DNA of 64,000 nucleotides from Bradyrhizobium campsiandrae (GCF_014529705.1 NZ_JAANIH010000002.1:99572-163571); one strand, 5' to 3'. Positions 8,067 through 16,483 are shown, counted from the stretch's first letter. Translations and numbers: made by a program. Notes: generated by a model from the letters alone, not told the origin.

Positions 8067-8765
8067 TCAGTTCAGCGCGGTAATTCGCATGGTGTTGCCC
8101 TGCAGCCAGGCCTGGGCAGGCCGGCCGCGAAGAGCGGCATCGATATCGTCGGCGGTCTGATAAAACCCATCAATTGCAAGCAGTTCGGCCTCGATCTTCT
8201 GGCAATAGATGCGCGCGCTGGTGTGACCGTTCACGCCGGCCATGGCGCGGCCGCGCAGCGCGCCGTAGATATGGATGGAGCCGCCGGCGACGACCTCGGC
8301 GCCGGAGCCGACCGAGCCCAGGATGGTGACGTCGCCCTCGGGGAAGATCACGGTCTGCCCGGAGCGAACGGGGGCCTCGAGCAGCAGCGAGGTCGGCCTG
8401 GGCTCCGTCTTGGCCTCCGGCTTCTTCGGAGCGGTCGGCTCGATCACGCAGCTCCGTCCGCCCGACAGCAGTGGCGGCATCATCGGCGTCAGCCTGCCCT
8501 CGTCCACGCCCTCGATGCCGAGCACCCGGATGTTGCGGTCCTGCAGGCTGGTGAGCAGATGGCCGATACCGGCCTGGCTGAGGTCGACCGAGGACAGATC
8601 GATCACCACGGGACGGCCCGCAAAGAAGCCTGGCGACCGCGCGATGGTGGCGTCGATCTCCTGGAGCCAGTCCTGGATCGGGACCGTCGGCACGAACACG
8701 AAAGCCACGTAGGAGCGCCCGCGCAGGCGCACCATTTGGCGTTGGACTTTTGCTGCAGCCTCCAT
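8067..8765 (-). CDS. minC: Septum-site-determining inhibitor MinC
   Basis: A 232-residue inhibitor of FtsZ polymerisation. The N-terminal FtsZ-binding domain covers about residues 1-105 (RLRGRSYVAFVFVP...), then a Pro/Glu/Lys linker. The C-terminal right-handed beta-helix carries the conserved run starting VRSGQTVIFPEGDVTILGSV and HIYGALRGRAMAG, which binds MinD. It is the first gene of the operon. A CtrA-type box is centred about 60 bases upstream of its start. Confidence 0.94.
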   Translation of the reverse strand: MEAAAKVQRQMVRLRGRSYVAFVFVPTVPIQDWLQEIDATIARSPGFFAGRPVVIDLSSVDLSQAGIGHLLTSLQDRNIRVLGIEGVDEGRLTPMMPPLLSGGRSCVIEPTAPKKPEAKTEPRPTSLLLEAPVRSGQTVIFPEGDVTILGSVGSGAEVVAGGSIHIYGALRGRAMAGVNGHTSARIYCQKIEAELLAIDGFYQTADDIDAALRGRPAQAWLQGNTMRITALN

Positions 8766-8817
8766 AGCGGCCGACTCGTTCCCTGTTATTGAATGGTTAA
8801 CGATGCGGCGGATATGG

Positions 8818-8832
8818 TTAACGGCCGGTTAA
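8818..8832. promoter_or_regulatory. CtrA-type box upstream of minCDE
   Basis: A perfect TTAA-CGGCCGG-TTAA, with a further GGTTAAC 5' of it at 8796-8802. It lies 53 bases upstream of the minC ATG. Control of minCDE by CtrA is known in Sinorhizobium meliloti, so conserved cell-cycle regulation here is a reasonable inference. Confidence 0.6.
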
Positions 8833-8890
8833 TTTCTCCGTGGGGTTACGTGGGTTTGGATGGCTCCGCCCCGGGGTTTTGCTCCCGCCC

Positions 8891-9019
8891 CGTCATCCTG
8901 AGGTGCGAGGCGCGCGATGCGCAGCATCGCGCGCGGAGCCTCGAAGGATGGACGGCCGAGATGCAGCCGGGCCGTCGCCCTTCGAGGCTCGCCGAAGAGG
9001 CGAGCACCTCAGGGTGACG
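8891..9019. repeat. 129-bp nested palindromic intergenic element
   Basis: Outer 16-base arms CGTCATCCTGAGGTGC (8891-8906) and GCACCTCAGGGTGACG (9004-9019) differ by one base. Inside are a perfect CGCGCGATGC/GCATCGCGCG hairpin at 8911-8933 and a CCTCGAAGG.../...CCTTCGAGG pair. The layout matches the dispersed palindromes found between genes in Bradyrhizobium and Rhodopseudomonas. It fills most of the 311-base gap after minC; no gene is seen in it. Confidence 0.8.
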
Positions 9020-9076
9020 GGAGCGGCAATGGAGCGCGTTGCTCTGACCCAGTCATTGCGAGCGGCGAGATCCCCC

Positions 9077-10081
9077 CTACTTCTTCACCTTGCTCGCATC
9101 CATCTTGATGGCGGGGTCCAGCATCTTCGTCGTGAACGCCGTGGTCACGTCGAACGGCTTCTCCATGCCGAGATAGGTCTGGACCAGCTCATAGTCCTTC
9201 TTCATCCGCTCGCCGTCGATCCAGCCGAGACTCTTGGTCGTCGTGAACTCGTCCGTCATCAGGAACTTGATGCGCTCCCATTGGCGCTCCTGGTTCTCCT
9301 TGTCCAGGCCCGAGACCTGATCGAGCAGCGCCTTCAGGCAGGGCGTGACATCGGCGACGCAGGCCGCGAATGCCTTTTGCGTCACGCGCACGAAGTCCTC
9401 GACGAGCTTCGGATTCTTCTGCAGATACGCGCCGTTGACGATCAGCGAGTTGCCGTAAGGGTTGAGGCCGATGTCCTTCCAGTTGACATAGCCGAGGTCC
9501 GGCCCGAACTCGATCACCTTCAGATCGTGCTCGTTGTAGAAGTCGCTGATGATGTCGACGGTGTGGCTCTTCAGCGCGGCGATCTTCGCGGTTGGCCCGA
9601 TATTGACGAAGCTGACAGAGTCAGGCGCAAGCCCCGCGGCCTTGGCAAAGGCCGGCCACATCACGCGCGAGGCGTCGCCCGGCGGGTTGCCGATCTTGTG
9701 GCCGGCGAAGTCCTTCACGCCGTTCACGCCATAGCTCTTCAGCCAGTAGAACGTCTGGCCGGTGTTGGCGTAGACGCTCATCACCGCGACCGCATCGGCG
9801 CCCTTGCTCCTGGCCACCAGCATGGTGGCGAGATCGGCGACGCCGAAGGGCGAGCCGCCGGAGCCGACCTTGGCGGCGGAGACACCGGAGCCCTTGCCGG
9901 TTTCGATGGTGAGGTCGATGCCGGCCTTCTCATACCAGCCTTGCGCCTTGGCGTAATAATAGGGCGAGTGATCGGCCGTCGGGGTCCAGTTCAGGATCAG
10001 ATTGACCGCCTCGCCCGCGCTCGCCGGCAACGCCGGCAATCCGAGCATCAGGGTTACGATCGCAGCCTGCAAACGCTTCAT
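9077..10081 (-). CDS. ABC transporter substrate-binding protein, NMT1/THI5-like
   Basis: A 334-residue periplasmic solute-binding protein with signal peptide MKRLQAAIVTLMLGLPALPASA. The mature start LILNWTPTADHSPYYYAKA and GWYEKAGIDLTIETGKGSG match the NMT1/THI5-like (SsuA/ThiY) family, whose members bind pyrimidines, sulfonates or nitrate-type ligands. The ATG at 10081 follows GAGGAG; the open frame upstream is not a plausible signal sequence. It is divergent from the tetR gene, and its permease and ATPase partners lie beyond that gene. The ligand is not determinable here. Confidence 0.88.
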   Translation of the reverse strand: MKRLQAAIVTLMLGLPALPASAGEAVNLILNWTPTADHSPYYYAKAQGWYEKAGIDLTIETGKGSGVSAAKVGSGGSPFGVADLATMLVARSKGADAVAVMSVYANTGQTFYWLKSYGVNGVKDFAGHKIGNPPGDASRVMWPAFAKAAGLAPDSVSFVNIGPTAKIAALKSHTVDIISDFYNEHDLKVIEFGPDLGYVNWKDIGLNPYGNSLIVNGAYLQKNPKLVEDFVRVTQKAFAACVADVTPCLKALLDQVSGLDKENQERQWERIKFLMTDEFTTTKSLGWIDGERMKKDYELVQTYLGMEKPFDVTTAFTTKMLDPAIKMDASKVKK

Positions 10082-10163
10082 CGTATTCTCCTCATTGCCG
10101 CGACCCGGCTTGTCGCTCTCCCCATGTGAGGCTACCAATGCAACAAGCCCGCCCTCAACTTGT

Positions 10164-10177
10164 CAACTGTTTGGTTG
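10164..10177. promoter_or_regulatory. Putative TetR operator 1
   Basis: CAACTGTTTGGTTG just before the tetR start shares CAAC-N4-TGGTTG with a second, more symmetric copy at 10830-10843 downstream of tetR. An extra half-site CAAC lies at 10156-10159. The position suggests autorepression and control of the divergent binding-protein gene. Confidence 0.55.
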
Positions 10178-10180
10178 GAA

Positions 10181-10828
10181 ATGGCCGCAAAACGATCTGG
10201 CGACACCGTGCCGCAGCGCCGCGACCCCGTCGCCACGCGCAAGAAACTGCTCACCGCGGCGCGGCTGGAATTCGCCCGGCACGGCTTTGCGGGTGCTCGC
10301 GTCGACGAGATCGCCGAGCGCGCCGGCGTCAACAAGCAGCTGGTCTACCACTATTTCGGCGACAAGGACGCGCTCTACCTCGCCGTGCTCGAATGGGTCT
10401 ATGAGGATATCCGCGAGCAGGAGCGCAAGCTCAACCTCGAGGGACTACCGCCGGACAAGGCGATCCGCCGGCTGATCGAGGCTTCGTTCGACCATCTGGC
10501 CGCAAACCCTGATTTTATCGTGCTCCTGAACGACGAAAACCGGGGCGGCGCCCGGCATGTCCGCGGCTCGACGCGGCTGGAGGCGATGCATTCGCCGCTG
10601 GTGAAAAGCGTCTCCCACATCCTCCATGAAGGCGTCCGTGCCGGCCTGTTCCGCAAGGGGATCGACCCGGTCCAGCTCTACATCTCCATCGCGGGCCTCA
10701 GCTATTTCTTCTTCTCCAACACCCCGACGCTGTCGGCGATCTTCGGCAAGGACCTGTCGAGCCGCACCGCCCGCCGTGCCCGCCGCCGCCACGTTGCCGA
10801 TCTCGTGCTCCAGTCGCTTCGGCCATAA
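10181..10828 (+). CDS. TetR-family transcriptional regulator
   Basis: A 215-residue regulator. The N-terminal DNA-binding domain is at about 20-66, including FARHGFAGARVDEIAERAGV and the recognition helix NKQLVYHYFGDKDALYL. The C-terminal ligand/dimer domain has the TetR_C segment seen in YcdC/RutR-like proteins (LNDENRGG...YFFFSNTPTLSAIFG). The ATG at 10181 follows the operator directly; an ATG-like start seven codons upstream is possible. It sits between the binding-protein gene and the permease operon and is likely their local repressor. Confidence 0.87.
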   Translation: MAAKRSGDTVPQRRDPVATRKKLLTAARLEFARHGFAGARVDEIAERAGVNKQLVYHYFGDKDALYLAVLEWVYEDIREQERKLNLEGLPPDKAIRRLIEASFDHLAANPDFIVLLNDENRGGARHVRGSTRLEAMHSPLVKSVSHILHEGVRAGLFRKGIDPVQLYISIAGLSYFFFSNTPTLSAIFGKDLSSRTARRARRRHVADLVLQSLRP

Positions 10829-10844
10829 TCAACCAACTGGTTGA
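10829..10844. promoter_or_regulatory. Putative TetR operator 2
   Basis: TCAACCAACTGGTTGA is a palindrome with arms TCAACCA and TGGTTGA around two bases. It starts immediately after the tetR stop codon and ends 63 bases before the permease start. It matches operator 1 in ten of fourteen core positions. Confidence 0.65.
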
Positions 10845-10907
10845 AACTTGCGCCAAGGCCGGTTAGGCTCTCGTGGCGGCAGTGAGGCCGGCAGCAGGGA
10901 GCAGACG

Positions 10908-11678
10908 GTGGCAGATGGCGGAGCAAGGCCTACGCGCAGCTTTGCGATCGTCCTGATCGTGCACCTCGTCGTGATCGTGCTCTGGCAGGTCGCGGTCGAC
11001 GCCTTCCACGTGCCGAAATTCATCCTGCCCTCGCCGCTTGCGACAGTGCAGACGCTGGGAACGGCCGGTTACGCCTGGGGTGCCAACACGTTGGTGACGG
11101 CGATCGAAATCCTCGGCGGCTTTGCGCTCGGCGCTTTCGTCGGCGTCGCGCTCGCGGTGATCTTCAGCTGGGCTCCCCTCGTCAGCCTCGTCCTGCTGCC
11201 GCTGTTCGTGACCTTGAACATGATCCCGAAGGTCGCGCTCGGCCCGCTCTTCATCGTCTGGTTCTCTTACGGCATCCTGCCGAACATCCTGATCGCCTTC
11301 AGCATCTGCTTCTTTCCGATCCTGCTCACCACCGCGCGGGGCCTGCGCGAGGTCGAGCCTGACCTGCTCGACCTCGTCAAATCGCTGCGCGGCTCGCGCT
11401 GGACCCTGTTCCGCAAGATCCAGCTGCCGGGATCGCTGCCTTACGTCTTCTCCGGCATGAAGGTTGGCGCCATCCTCGCCGTCGCCGGCGCCATCGTCGG
11501 CGAGTTCATCGCCTCCGAGCGCGGGCTCGGCTACCTCATGATCCAGGTGCAGTCCTCGCTCGACACGCCCGCGATGGTGATGGCGGTCGTGCTGCTGACC
11601 CTGCTCGGCGTCGCTCTCTACGGCCTGGTTCTCGGCCTCGAACGCATGTTCGTCGTCGGTGATGCCAGGCAGAATTAA
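10908..11678 (+). CDS. ABC transporter permease (SsuC/TauC/ThiX type)
   Basis: A 256-residue inner-membrane permease with about six transmembrane helices. The cytoplasmic EAA-type loop LREVEPDLLDLVKSLRGSRW, which contacts the ATPase, is at about residues 160-180. GTG at 10908 is chosen because GGGAG lies six to ten bases upstream and the first helix then starts at a normal distance. It is the first gene of the five-gene plus-strand operon and would work with the NMT1/THI5-like binding protein and the ATPase at 14597. Confidence 0.85.
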   Translation: MADGGARPTRSFAIVLIVHLVVIVLWQVAVDAFHVPKFILPSPLATVQTLGTAGYAWGANTLVTAIEILGGFALGAFVGVALAVIFSWAPLVSLVLLPLFVTLNMIPKVALGPLFIVWFSYGILPNILIAFSICFFPILLTTARGLREVEPDLLDLVKSLRGSRWTLFRKIQLPGSLPYVFSGMKVGAILAVAGAIVGEFIASERGLGYLMIQVQSSLDTPAMVMAVVLLTLLGVALYGLVLGLERMFVVGDARQN

Positions 11679-11692
11679 CGAAGGACCACCTC

Positions 11693-12730
11693 ATGCTCCT
11701 CACCCGCCAGACGCTGCCGAAGACGATCCCCGACATCGCAACCCTTGACGATATCCTTTGCCGCCCGACCCAGGCGCTGATCGATGATCTCGAAAAGGTC
11801 GAAGGCGACATCATGATCCTCGGGGTCGCCGGCAAGATGGGCCCGACGCTGGCAGGGCTGGCCAAGGCCGCCGCCCCCGATCGCCGCGTCATCGGCGTTG
11901 CCCGCTTCAGCGACGCCAGCGTCAAGGATTGGCTGCATGCGCGCGGTGTCGAGACCATCAATTGCGACCTGCTGGACGCGGCCGCGATCGATGCGCTGCC
12001 GAAGGCGCCGAACATCATCTTCATGGCCGGGCGCAAATTCGGTGCCGAGGGCGACCTGTCACTGACTTGGGCGATGAACGCGCATGTGCCGGCGCTGGTC
12101 GCGCAGGCCTTCCCGTCGTCGCGGATCGTGGCGTTCTCGACCGGCTGCGTCTATCCGTTCGTGCCGGTCGACGGCAAAGGCTCGACGGAGGAGATGGCAC
12201 CGAACCCGCCCGGCGAATACGCCCAGTCCTGCGTCGGCCGAGAGCGGATGTTCGAGTATTTTTCGCGCAAATATGCGACGCCGGGCCGGCTGTTCCGGCT
12301 CAATTACGCGATCGACATGCGCTACGGCGTGCTGCACGACATCGCCACGAAGGTGCTCAGCGGCACGCCGATCGACGTCAGCCTCGGCCACGTCAACTTC
12401 ATCTGGCAGGGCGATGCCTCCGCGCAGGCGCTGCGCTGCCTCGCCCATTGCACAGCGCCGACCTCGCCGATCAATGTCAGCGGCCACGAGATCCTGGCGG
12501 TGCGCGATCTCGCGCAAAGATTCGGCGCCCGCTTCGGCCGCGCGCCGGTGCTGACGGGCAAGGAAGAGCCGACCGCCTGGCTCACCGACACGTCGAACGC
12601 CGTAAAACTGTTCGGCCTGCCGCTGGTGGACACCGAGCAGCTGATCGCCTGGACGGCCGACTGGGTGTCCCGCGCCATGCCGAGCCTCGGCAAGCCGACC
12701 AAATACGAGGTCCGCGATGGCCGCTACTGA
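11693..12730 (+). CDS. NAD-dependent epimerase/dehydratase-like protein
   Basis: A 345-residue extended-SDR-type protein. The Rossmann motif is ILGVAGKMGPTLAGL at about 42-56, with AFSTGCVYPF as the catalytic Ser/Thr strand. At the expected YxxxK site the sequence is EYAQSCVGRE, so the usual lysine is replaced by cysteine, which makes classic SDR catalysis doubtful. It lies 14 bases after the permease and overlaps the next gene by 14 bases. A role in processing the imported compound is inferred. Confidence 0.75.
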   Translation: MLLTRQTLPKTIPDIATLDDILCRPTQALIDDLEKVEGDIMILGVAGKMGPTLAGLAKAAAPDRRVIGVARFSDASVKDWLHARGVETINCDLLDAAAIDALPKAPNIIFMAGRKFGAEGDLSLTWAMNAHVPALVAQAFPSSRIVAFSTGCVYPFVPVDGKGSTEEMAPNPPGEYAQSCVGRERMFEYFSRKYATPGRLFRLNYAIDMRYGVLHDIATKVLSGTPIDVSLGHVNFIWQGDASAQALRCLAHCTAPTSPINVSGHEILAVRDLAQRFGARFGRAPVLTGKEEPTAWLTDTSNAVKLFGLPLVDTEQLIAWTADWVSRAMPSLGKPTKYEVRDGRY

Positions 12731-13538
12731 CGGTCCGCCCGTCCTCAAGCTCGGCGTCGAAGATGCGATGGCCGGGCTCGTGCTCTCGACGGAGGCGCAT
12801 TGGAACCAGACCGAAGAGGACTGGCGCGTCTTCCTGCGCGACGGCGTCGTCTTCGGCGTTCGCACCGGCGTGATGCTGGTCGCAACAGCCGCGCTGCTGC
12901 CCTACTCCGGCAACAATGCCTGGATCAGCATGGTGCTGGTGACGGCAAGCCATCGCCGTCGGGGCCTTGCCACCTGTCTCGTCGATGCCTGCCTGGAAAC
13001 CGCGCGCAGAAACGGCCTGACCTGCTGGCTCGACGCGACGCCGGATGGCGCTGCCGTGTACGGCCCGCTCGGCTTCACGCCGACGCTGCAATTGCGGCGG
13101 CTGAAGCTGGCCAGCCCGACCACGGCCCCCGCGCCGGCACCACCGGCCGCAACGCTCGACACCCTTCGTGCCCGCGACCGGCGGGCCACCGGTTTTGACC
13201 GCACTGCCCTGCTGACCGCCTTTGCGCAACGTTCCGGTTCGCGCATCGTCGCAACGCGCGGCGCGATCGCGCTGATCCGCGACGGGCGGACCGCGCGCCA
13301 TATCGGCCCGTTGTTCGCCGACAACGCCGCGGAAGCGCTGGCGCTCGTCCATGCCATCGTGCAATCGGAAACCGTACCACTGTTGCTCGACGCGGTCGCG
13401 CCGCAAGCGGCGTTCCTGGAAGGGTTGACCGCTTCGGGCTGGACCATCGAGCGGCCATTCCAGCGCATGCGGTTCGGTCCAGCCACATCGGCTGGCCAGG
13501 AAATGCCATTCGCCGTCGCCGGCCCCGAATTCGGATAG
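12717..13538 (+). CDS. GNAT-family N-acetyltransferase
   Basis: A 273-residue protein with an N-terminal GNAT fold. The acetyl-CoA loop is seen in VLVTASHRRRGLATCLVDACL near residues 75-95, followed by GLTCWLDATPDGAAVYGPLGF. A Pro/Ala linker leads to a second domain similar in length to a GNAT C-terminal half, so it may be a tandem GNAT with one degenerate half. Its start lies inside the end of the epimerase-like gene, suggesting coupled translation. Acyl acceptor unknown. Confidence 0.8.
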   Translation: MAATDGPPVLKLGVEDAMAGLVLSTEAHWNQTEEDWRVFLRDGVVFGVRTGVMLVATAALLPYSGNNAWISMVLVTASHRRRGLATCLVDACLETARRNGLTCWLDATPDGAAVYGPLGFTPTLQLRRLKLASPTTAPAPAPPAATLDTLRARDRRATGFDRTALLTAFAQRSGSRIVATRGAIALIRDGRTARHIGPLFADNAAEALALVHAIVQSETVPLLLDAVAPQAAFLEGLTASGWTIERPFQRMRFGPATSAGQEMPFAVAGPEFG

Positions 13539-13544
13539 GACATC

Positions 13545-14600
13545 ATGCACCACAGCCAGATCAACAGCGAAATCCGCAAGCTGATTGCCGAGGGCACCGT
13601 GCTGCCGGCCCACCCGCTGGCGCTCACTGCCGAGCGGCGGCTCGACAAGACGCATCAGCGCGCACTGACGCGCTATTACATCGATGCCGGCGCCGGCGGC
13701 CTTGCCGTCGGCGTCCACACCACGCAATTCGCGATCCGCGATGTCGGCCTCTACAAGCCGGTGCTGGAGCTGGCCGCCGAGACCGCCGCCAGTTGGACCA
13801 AACGCCCATTGGCGATGGTTGCGGGCCTCGCCGGCCCGACCCGGCAGGCCGTGACCGAAGCCCGCACCGCGCGCGACATCGGCTATCACGCAGGCCTGCT
13901 CAGCCTCGCCGCGATGAGAAACGCCTCCGAAGATGAAATCATCGCACATTGCACGGCGGTCGCCGCTGAAATCCCGCTGGTCGGCTTCTACCTCCAGCCG
14001 GCCGTCGGTGGCGTCATCCTGTCGAGCCGCTTCTGGCAGCGCTTTGCCTCGATCGACAATGTCATCGCCATCAAGATCGCGCCGTTCAACCGCTATCGCA
14101 CGCTCGACGTGCTGCGCGGCGTCGCCGCAGCGGGTGCGCTCGACCGCGTCGCGCTCTACACCGGCAATGACGATCACATCCTGCTCGACCTGGTGCTGCC
14201 CTTCGATCTGCGCGACAAGGGCATCACCACGCGCACCTATTTCAAGGGCGGCCTGCTCGGCCACTGGTCGGTGTGGACGGCGAGCGCCATCGAGCAATTC
14301 GAGCGTTGCAAACAGGCGCGGCACCAGGACAGCGTACCGGCCGATCTGCTCGCGCTCGATGCCCGTGTCACCGACTGCAACAGCGCCTTCTTCGACGTCG
14401 CCAACAATTTTCACGGCTGCATCGCCGGCTGCCACGAGGTGCTGCGGCGCCAGGGCCTGATGCGGGGCCTGTGGTGCCTCGATCCGAACGAGGGCCTCAG
14501 CCCCGGTCAGATCGAGGAGATCGACCGCGTCACGCGCGAGCACGCCGACCTCAGCGACGATGCCTTCGTCGCGGCGCATTTGAGCAAATGGCTGGCATGA
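13545..14600 (+). CDS. Dihydrodipicolinate synthase-family aldolase/lyase
   Basis: A 351-residue TIM-barrel protein of the DapA/NanA class I aldolase superfamily. The Schiff-base lysine is Lys177 in VIAIKIAPFNRY, and GLAVGVHTTQ stands where family members have the GxxGE/GTTGE-type loop. It is about 50 residues longer than DapA. It lies six bases after the GNAT gene and its stop overlaps the ATPase start. In this context it is more likely catabolic than lysine-biosynthetic; the substrate is unknown. Confidence 0.8.
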   Translation: MHHSQINSEIRKLIAEGTVLPAHPLALTAERRLDKTHQRALTRYYIDAGAGGLAVGVHTTQFAIRDVGLYKPVLELAAETAASWTKRPLAMVAGLAGPTRQAVTEARTARDIGYHAGLLSLAAMRNASEDEIIAHCTAVAAEIPLVGFYLQPAVGGVILSSRFWQRFASIDNVIAIKIAPFNRYRTLDVLRGVAAAGALDRVALYTGNDDHILLDLVLPFDLRDKGITTRTYFKGGLLGHWSVWTASAIEQFERCKQARHQDSVPADLLALDARVTDCNSAFFDVANNFHGCIAGCHEVLRRQGLMRGLWCLDPNEGLSPGQIEEIDRVTREHADLSDDAFVAAHLSKWLA

Positions 14601-15370
14601 GTTCAAAACCCTTCATCAGCCTGCAAGGCGTCCGGAAGGTCTACCGAGGCGGCGGCGCCGAATTTCTGGCGGTGTCCGACGTGACGATGGACGTGCAGGA
14701 AGGGGAGCTGGTGTCGCTGGTCGGCCCGTCCGGCTGCGGCAAGACCACCGTGATGAAGATCCTGGCCGGTCTGCACGATGCCGACGGCGGCACGGTGAGG
14801 ATCGGCAACGCCGACAGCCCGTTCGATCCGACCCGCGACATCGGCATGGTGTTCCAGCAGGCGCTGCTGCTGAAATGGCGCACCATCCTGGACAACGTGC
14901 TGCTGCCGGCCGAGATCGTCGGCCTGCCGATGAAGGCTGCGCGCGAGCGGGCACGCGACCTGCTCAACCTCGTCGGTCTCTCGGGCTATGAGCAGAAATA
15001 TCCGCAACAGCTCTCCGGCGGCATGCAGCAGCGCACCGCGATCGCGCGCGCCTTCATCCACGATCCGAAACTGATCCTGATGGACGAGCCGTTCGGCGCG
15101 CTGGACGCGCTGACGCGCGAGCAGATGAATTTGGAGATGCTGCGGATCTGGCGCGAGAGCGGCAAGACCATCATCTTCGTCACGCATTCGATCCAGGAGG
15201 CCGTGTTCCTATCCTCGCACTGCGCCGTCCTGACCGCGGGGCCTGCGAAGATGGCCGACTACTTCCCGATCGAATTGCCCTTCCCGCGCGACCTGCCGCT
15301 GAAGACCACGGATGCGTTCGGCGCCTATGCGCGGCGGATTTACGCGCGGCTTGGGTTGGGCGCGGCCTAG
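14597..15370 (+). CDS. ABC transporter ATP-binding protein (SsuB/TauB type)
   Basis: A 257-residue ATPase. Walker [10 protein letters not shown] is at residues 43-51, the Q loop in [10 protein letters not shown], the signature LSGGMQQR at 139-146, and Walker [10 protein letters not shown] near 159-167, followed by the H-loop VTHSIQEA. The start used overlaps the previous stop as ATGA; an in-frame ATG three codons upstream is an alternative. It completes the importer with the permease and binding protein of this locus. Confidence 0.92.
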   Translation: MSSKPFISLQGVRKVYRGGGAEFLAVSDVTMDVQEGELVSLVGPSGCGKTTVMKILAGLHDADGGTVRIGNADSPFDPTRDIGMVFQQALLLKWRTILDNVLLPAEIVGLPMKAARERARDLLNLVGLSGYEQKYPQQLSGGMQQRTAIARAFIHDPKLILMDEPFGALDALTREQMNLEMLRIWRESGKTIIFVTHSIQEAVFLSSHCAVLTAGPAKMADYFPIELPFPRDLPLKTTDAFGAYARRIYARLGLGAA

Positions 15371-15391
15371 CCGCCGCGCCCTCCCTCGTCA

Positions 15392-16483
15392 TCAGCTCTT
15401 GTTGCGCATCTTGCCGAGCAGATAATTGTCGTAGAAATTCTCCGCGATCTGCGTATAGAACAAGAGCTCCTTCATATACGCGTCGTGGCTTTCCTTGGTG
15501 CGCTTGAACAGATCGCTCTTGGCCGCGAGCTCGTTGAGATGCTCCTGGGTCGCGTTGTAGCAGGCCTCCATCACTGGTTGCGGGAACGCCTTCAGCTCCG
15601 CGCCGCCTGCGATCAGCCGCTTCAAGGCCGCCGGATTCACGCTGTCGTATTTTTCGAGCATCCAGGCTCCCGCTGCGGATGCGGCCTGGTTGACCACTGC
15701 CTGATAGTGCTTCGGCAAGCTCGCCCACTTCTCGTCATTGACGATCATGTGCAGCATGGCCCCGCCTTCCCACCAGCCGGGGAAGTAGTAGTACTTTGCG
15801 ACCTTCTGGAAGCCGAGCTTCTCGTCGTCATAGGGACCGACGAATTCGACCGCGTCGATCGAGCCCTTCTCCAGCGCGGCGTAAATATCGCCACCCGCGA
15901 TCTGCTGCGGGACGACGCCGAGTCGCGCCAGCACGTGGCCGCCCATGCCTGCGATGCGGAATTTGAGGCCCTTGAGATCGTCGACCGTCTTGATCTCCTT
16001 GCGGAACCAGCCGCCCATCTGGGTACCGGAATTGCCGCAGAGAATGGCGTGGGCCTTGAACGGCTTCAGCGCCTCGTTGGCGAGATCGGCGCCACCACCA
16101 AAGTACCACCAGGATTCCTGGTGACGATGATTCATGCCGAACGGCGCGCCGGTGGCGTAGGCCAGCGCGGGCTCCTTGCCGATGTAGAAATAGAGCGGCG
16201 TCTGCGCCATCTCGACCGAGGCGACGCTGACGGCATCGAGCGCCTGCAGGCCCGGGACCAGCTCGCCGGCGGCAAAGGTCTGGATCTGGAATTTGTTGTC
16301 GGTGGCATCCGCAACATATTTCGCAAAGGTTTGCGCCGTGCCGTAGATGGTATCGAGCGACTTCGGGAAGCTCGAGGTCAGGCGCCATTTGATCTCGGGC
16401 GCGCTCTGCGCGATCGCGGGGGCCGCCACCAGCGTCGTGGCGCCGGCGACCGCACCACCCCTCAGGAATGTACGGCGTTTCAT
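15392..16483 (-). CDS. TRAP transporter substrate-binding protein (DctP/TakP-like), orphan
   Basis: A 363-residue periplasmic binding protein with a twin-arginine signal peptide (KRRTFLRGG... cleavage near AIAQ). The mature domain has LTSSFPKSLDTIYG, GLKFRIAGMGGHVLARLG and YDDEKLGFQKVAKYYYFPGWW, typical of the TakP group that binds keto or carboxylic acids. No DctQ or DctM permease gene is next to it in this window, so its membrane partner must be elsewhere. The signal peptide supports the start at 16483. Confidence 0.88.
   Translation of the reverse strand: MKRRTFLRGGAVAGATTLVAAPAIAQSAPEIKWRLTSSFPKSLDTIYGTAQTFAKYVADATDNKFQIQTFAAGELVPGLQALDAVSVASVEMAQTPLYFYIGKEPALAYATGAPFGMNHRHQESWWYFGGGADLANEALKPFKAHAILCGNSGTQMGGWFRKEIKTVDDLKGLKFRIAGMGGHVLARLGVVPQQIAGGDIYAALEKGSIDAVEFVGPYDDEKLGFQKVAKYYYFPGWWEGGAMLHMIVNDEKWASLPKHYQAVVNQAASAAGAWMLEKYDSVNPAALKRLIAGGAELKAFPQPVMEACYNATQEHLNELAAKSDLFKRTKESHDAYMKELLFYTQIAENFYDNYLLGKMRNKS

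Noticed and set aside
12582..14606. A 674-codon open frame on the minus strand opposite the GNAT and DHDPS-family genes
   Set aside because: High-GC antisense frame; it has no ribosome site or family resemblance and runs against three well-supported plus-strand genes.
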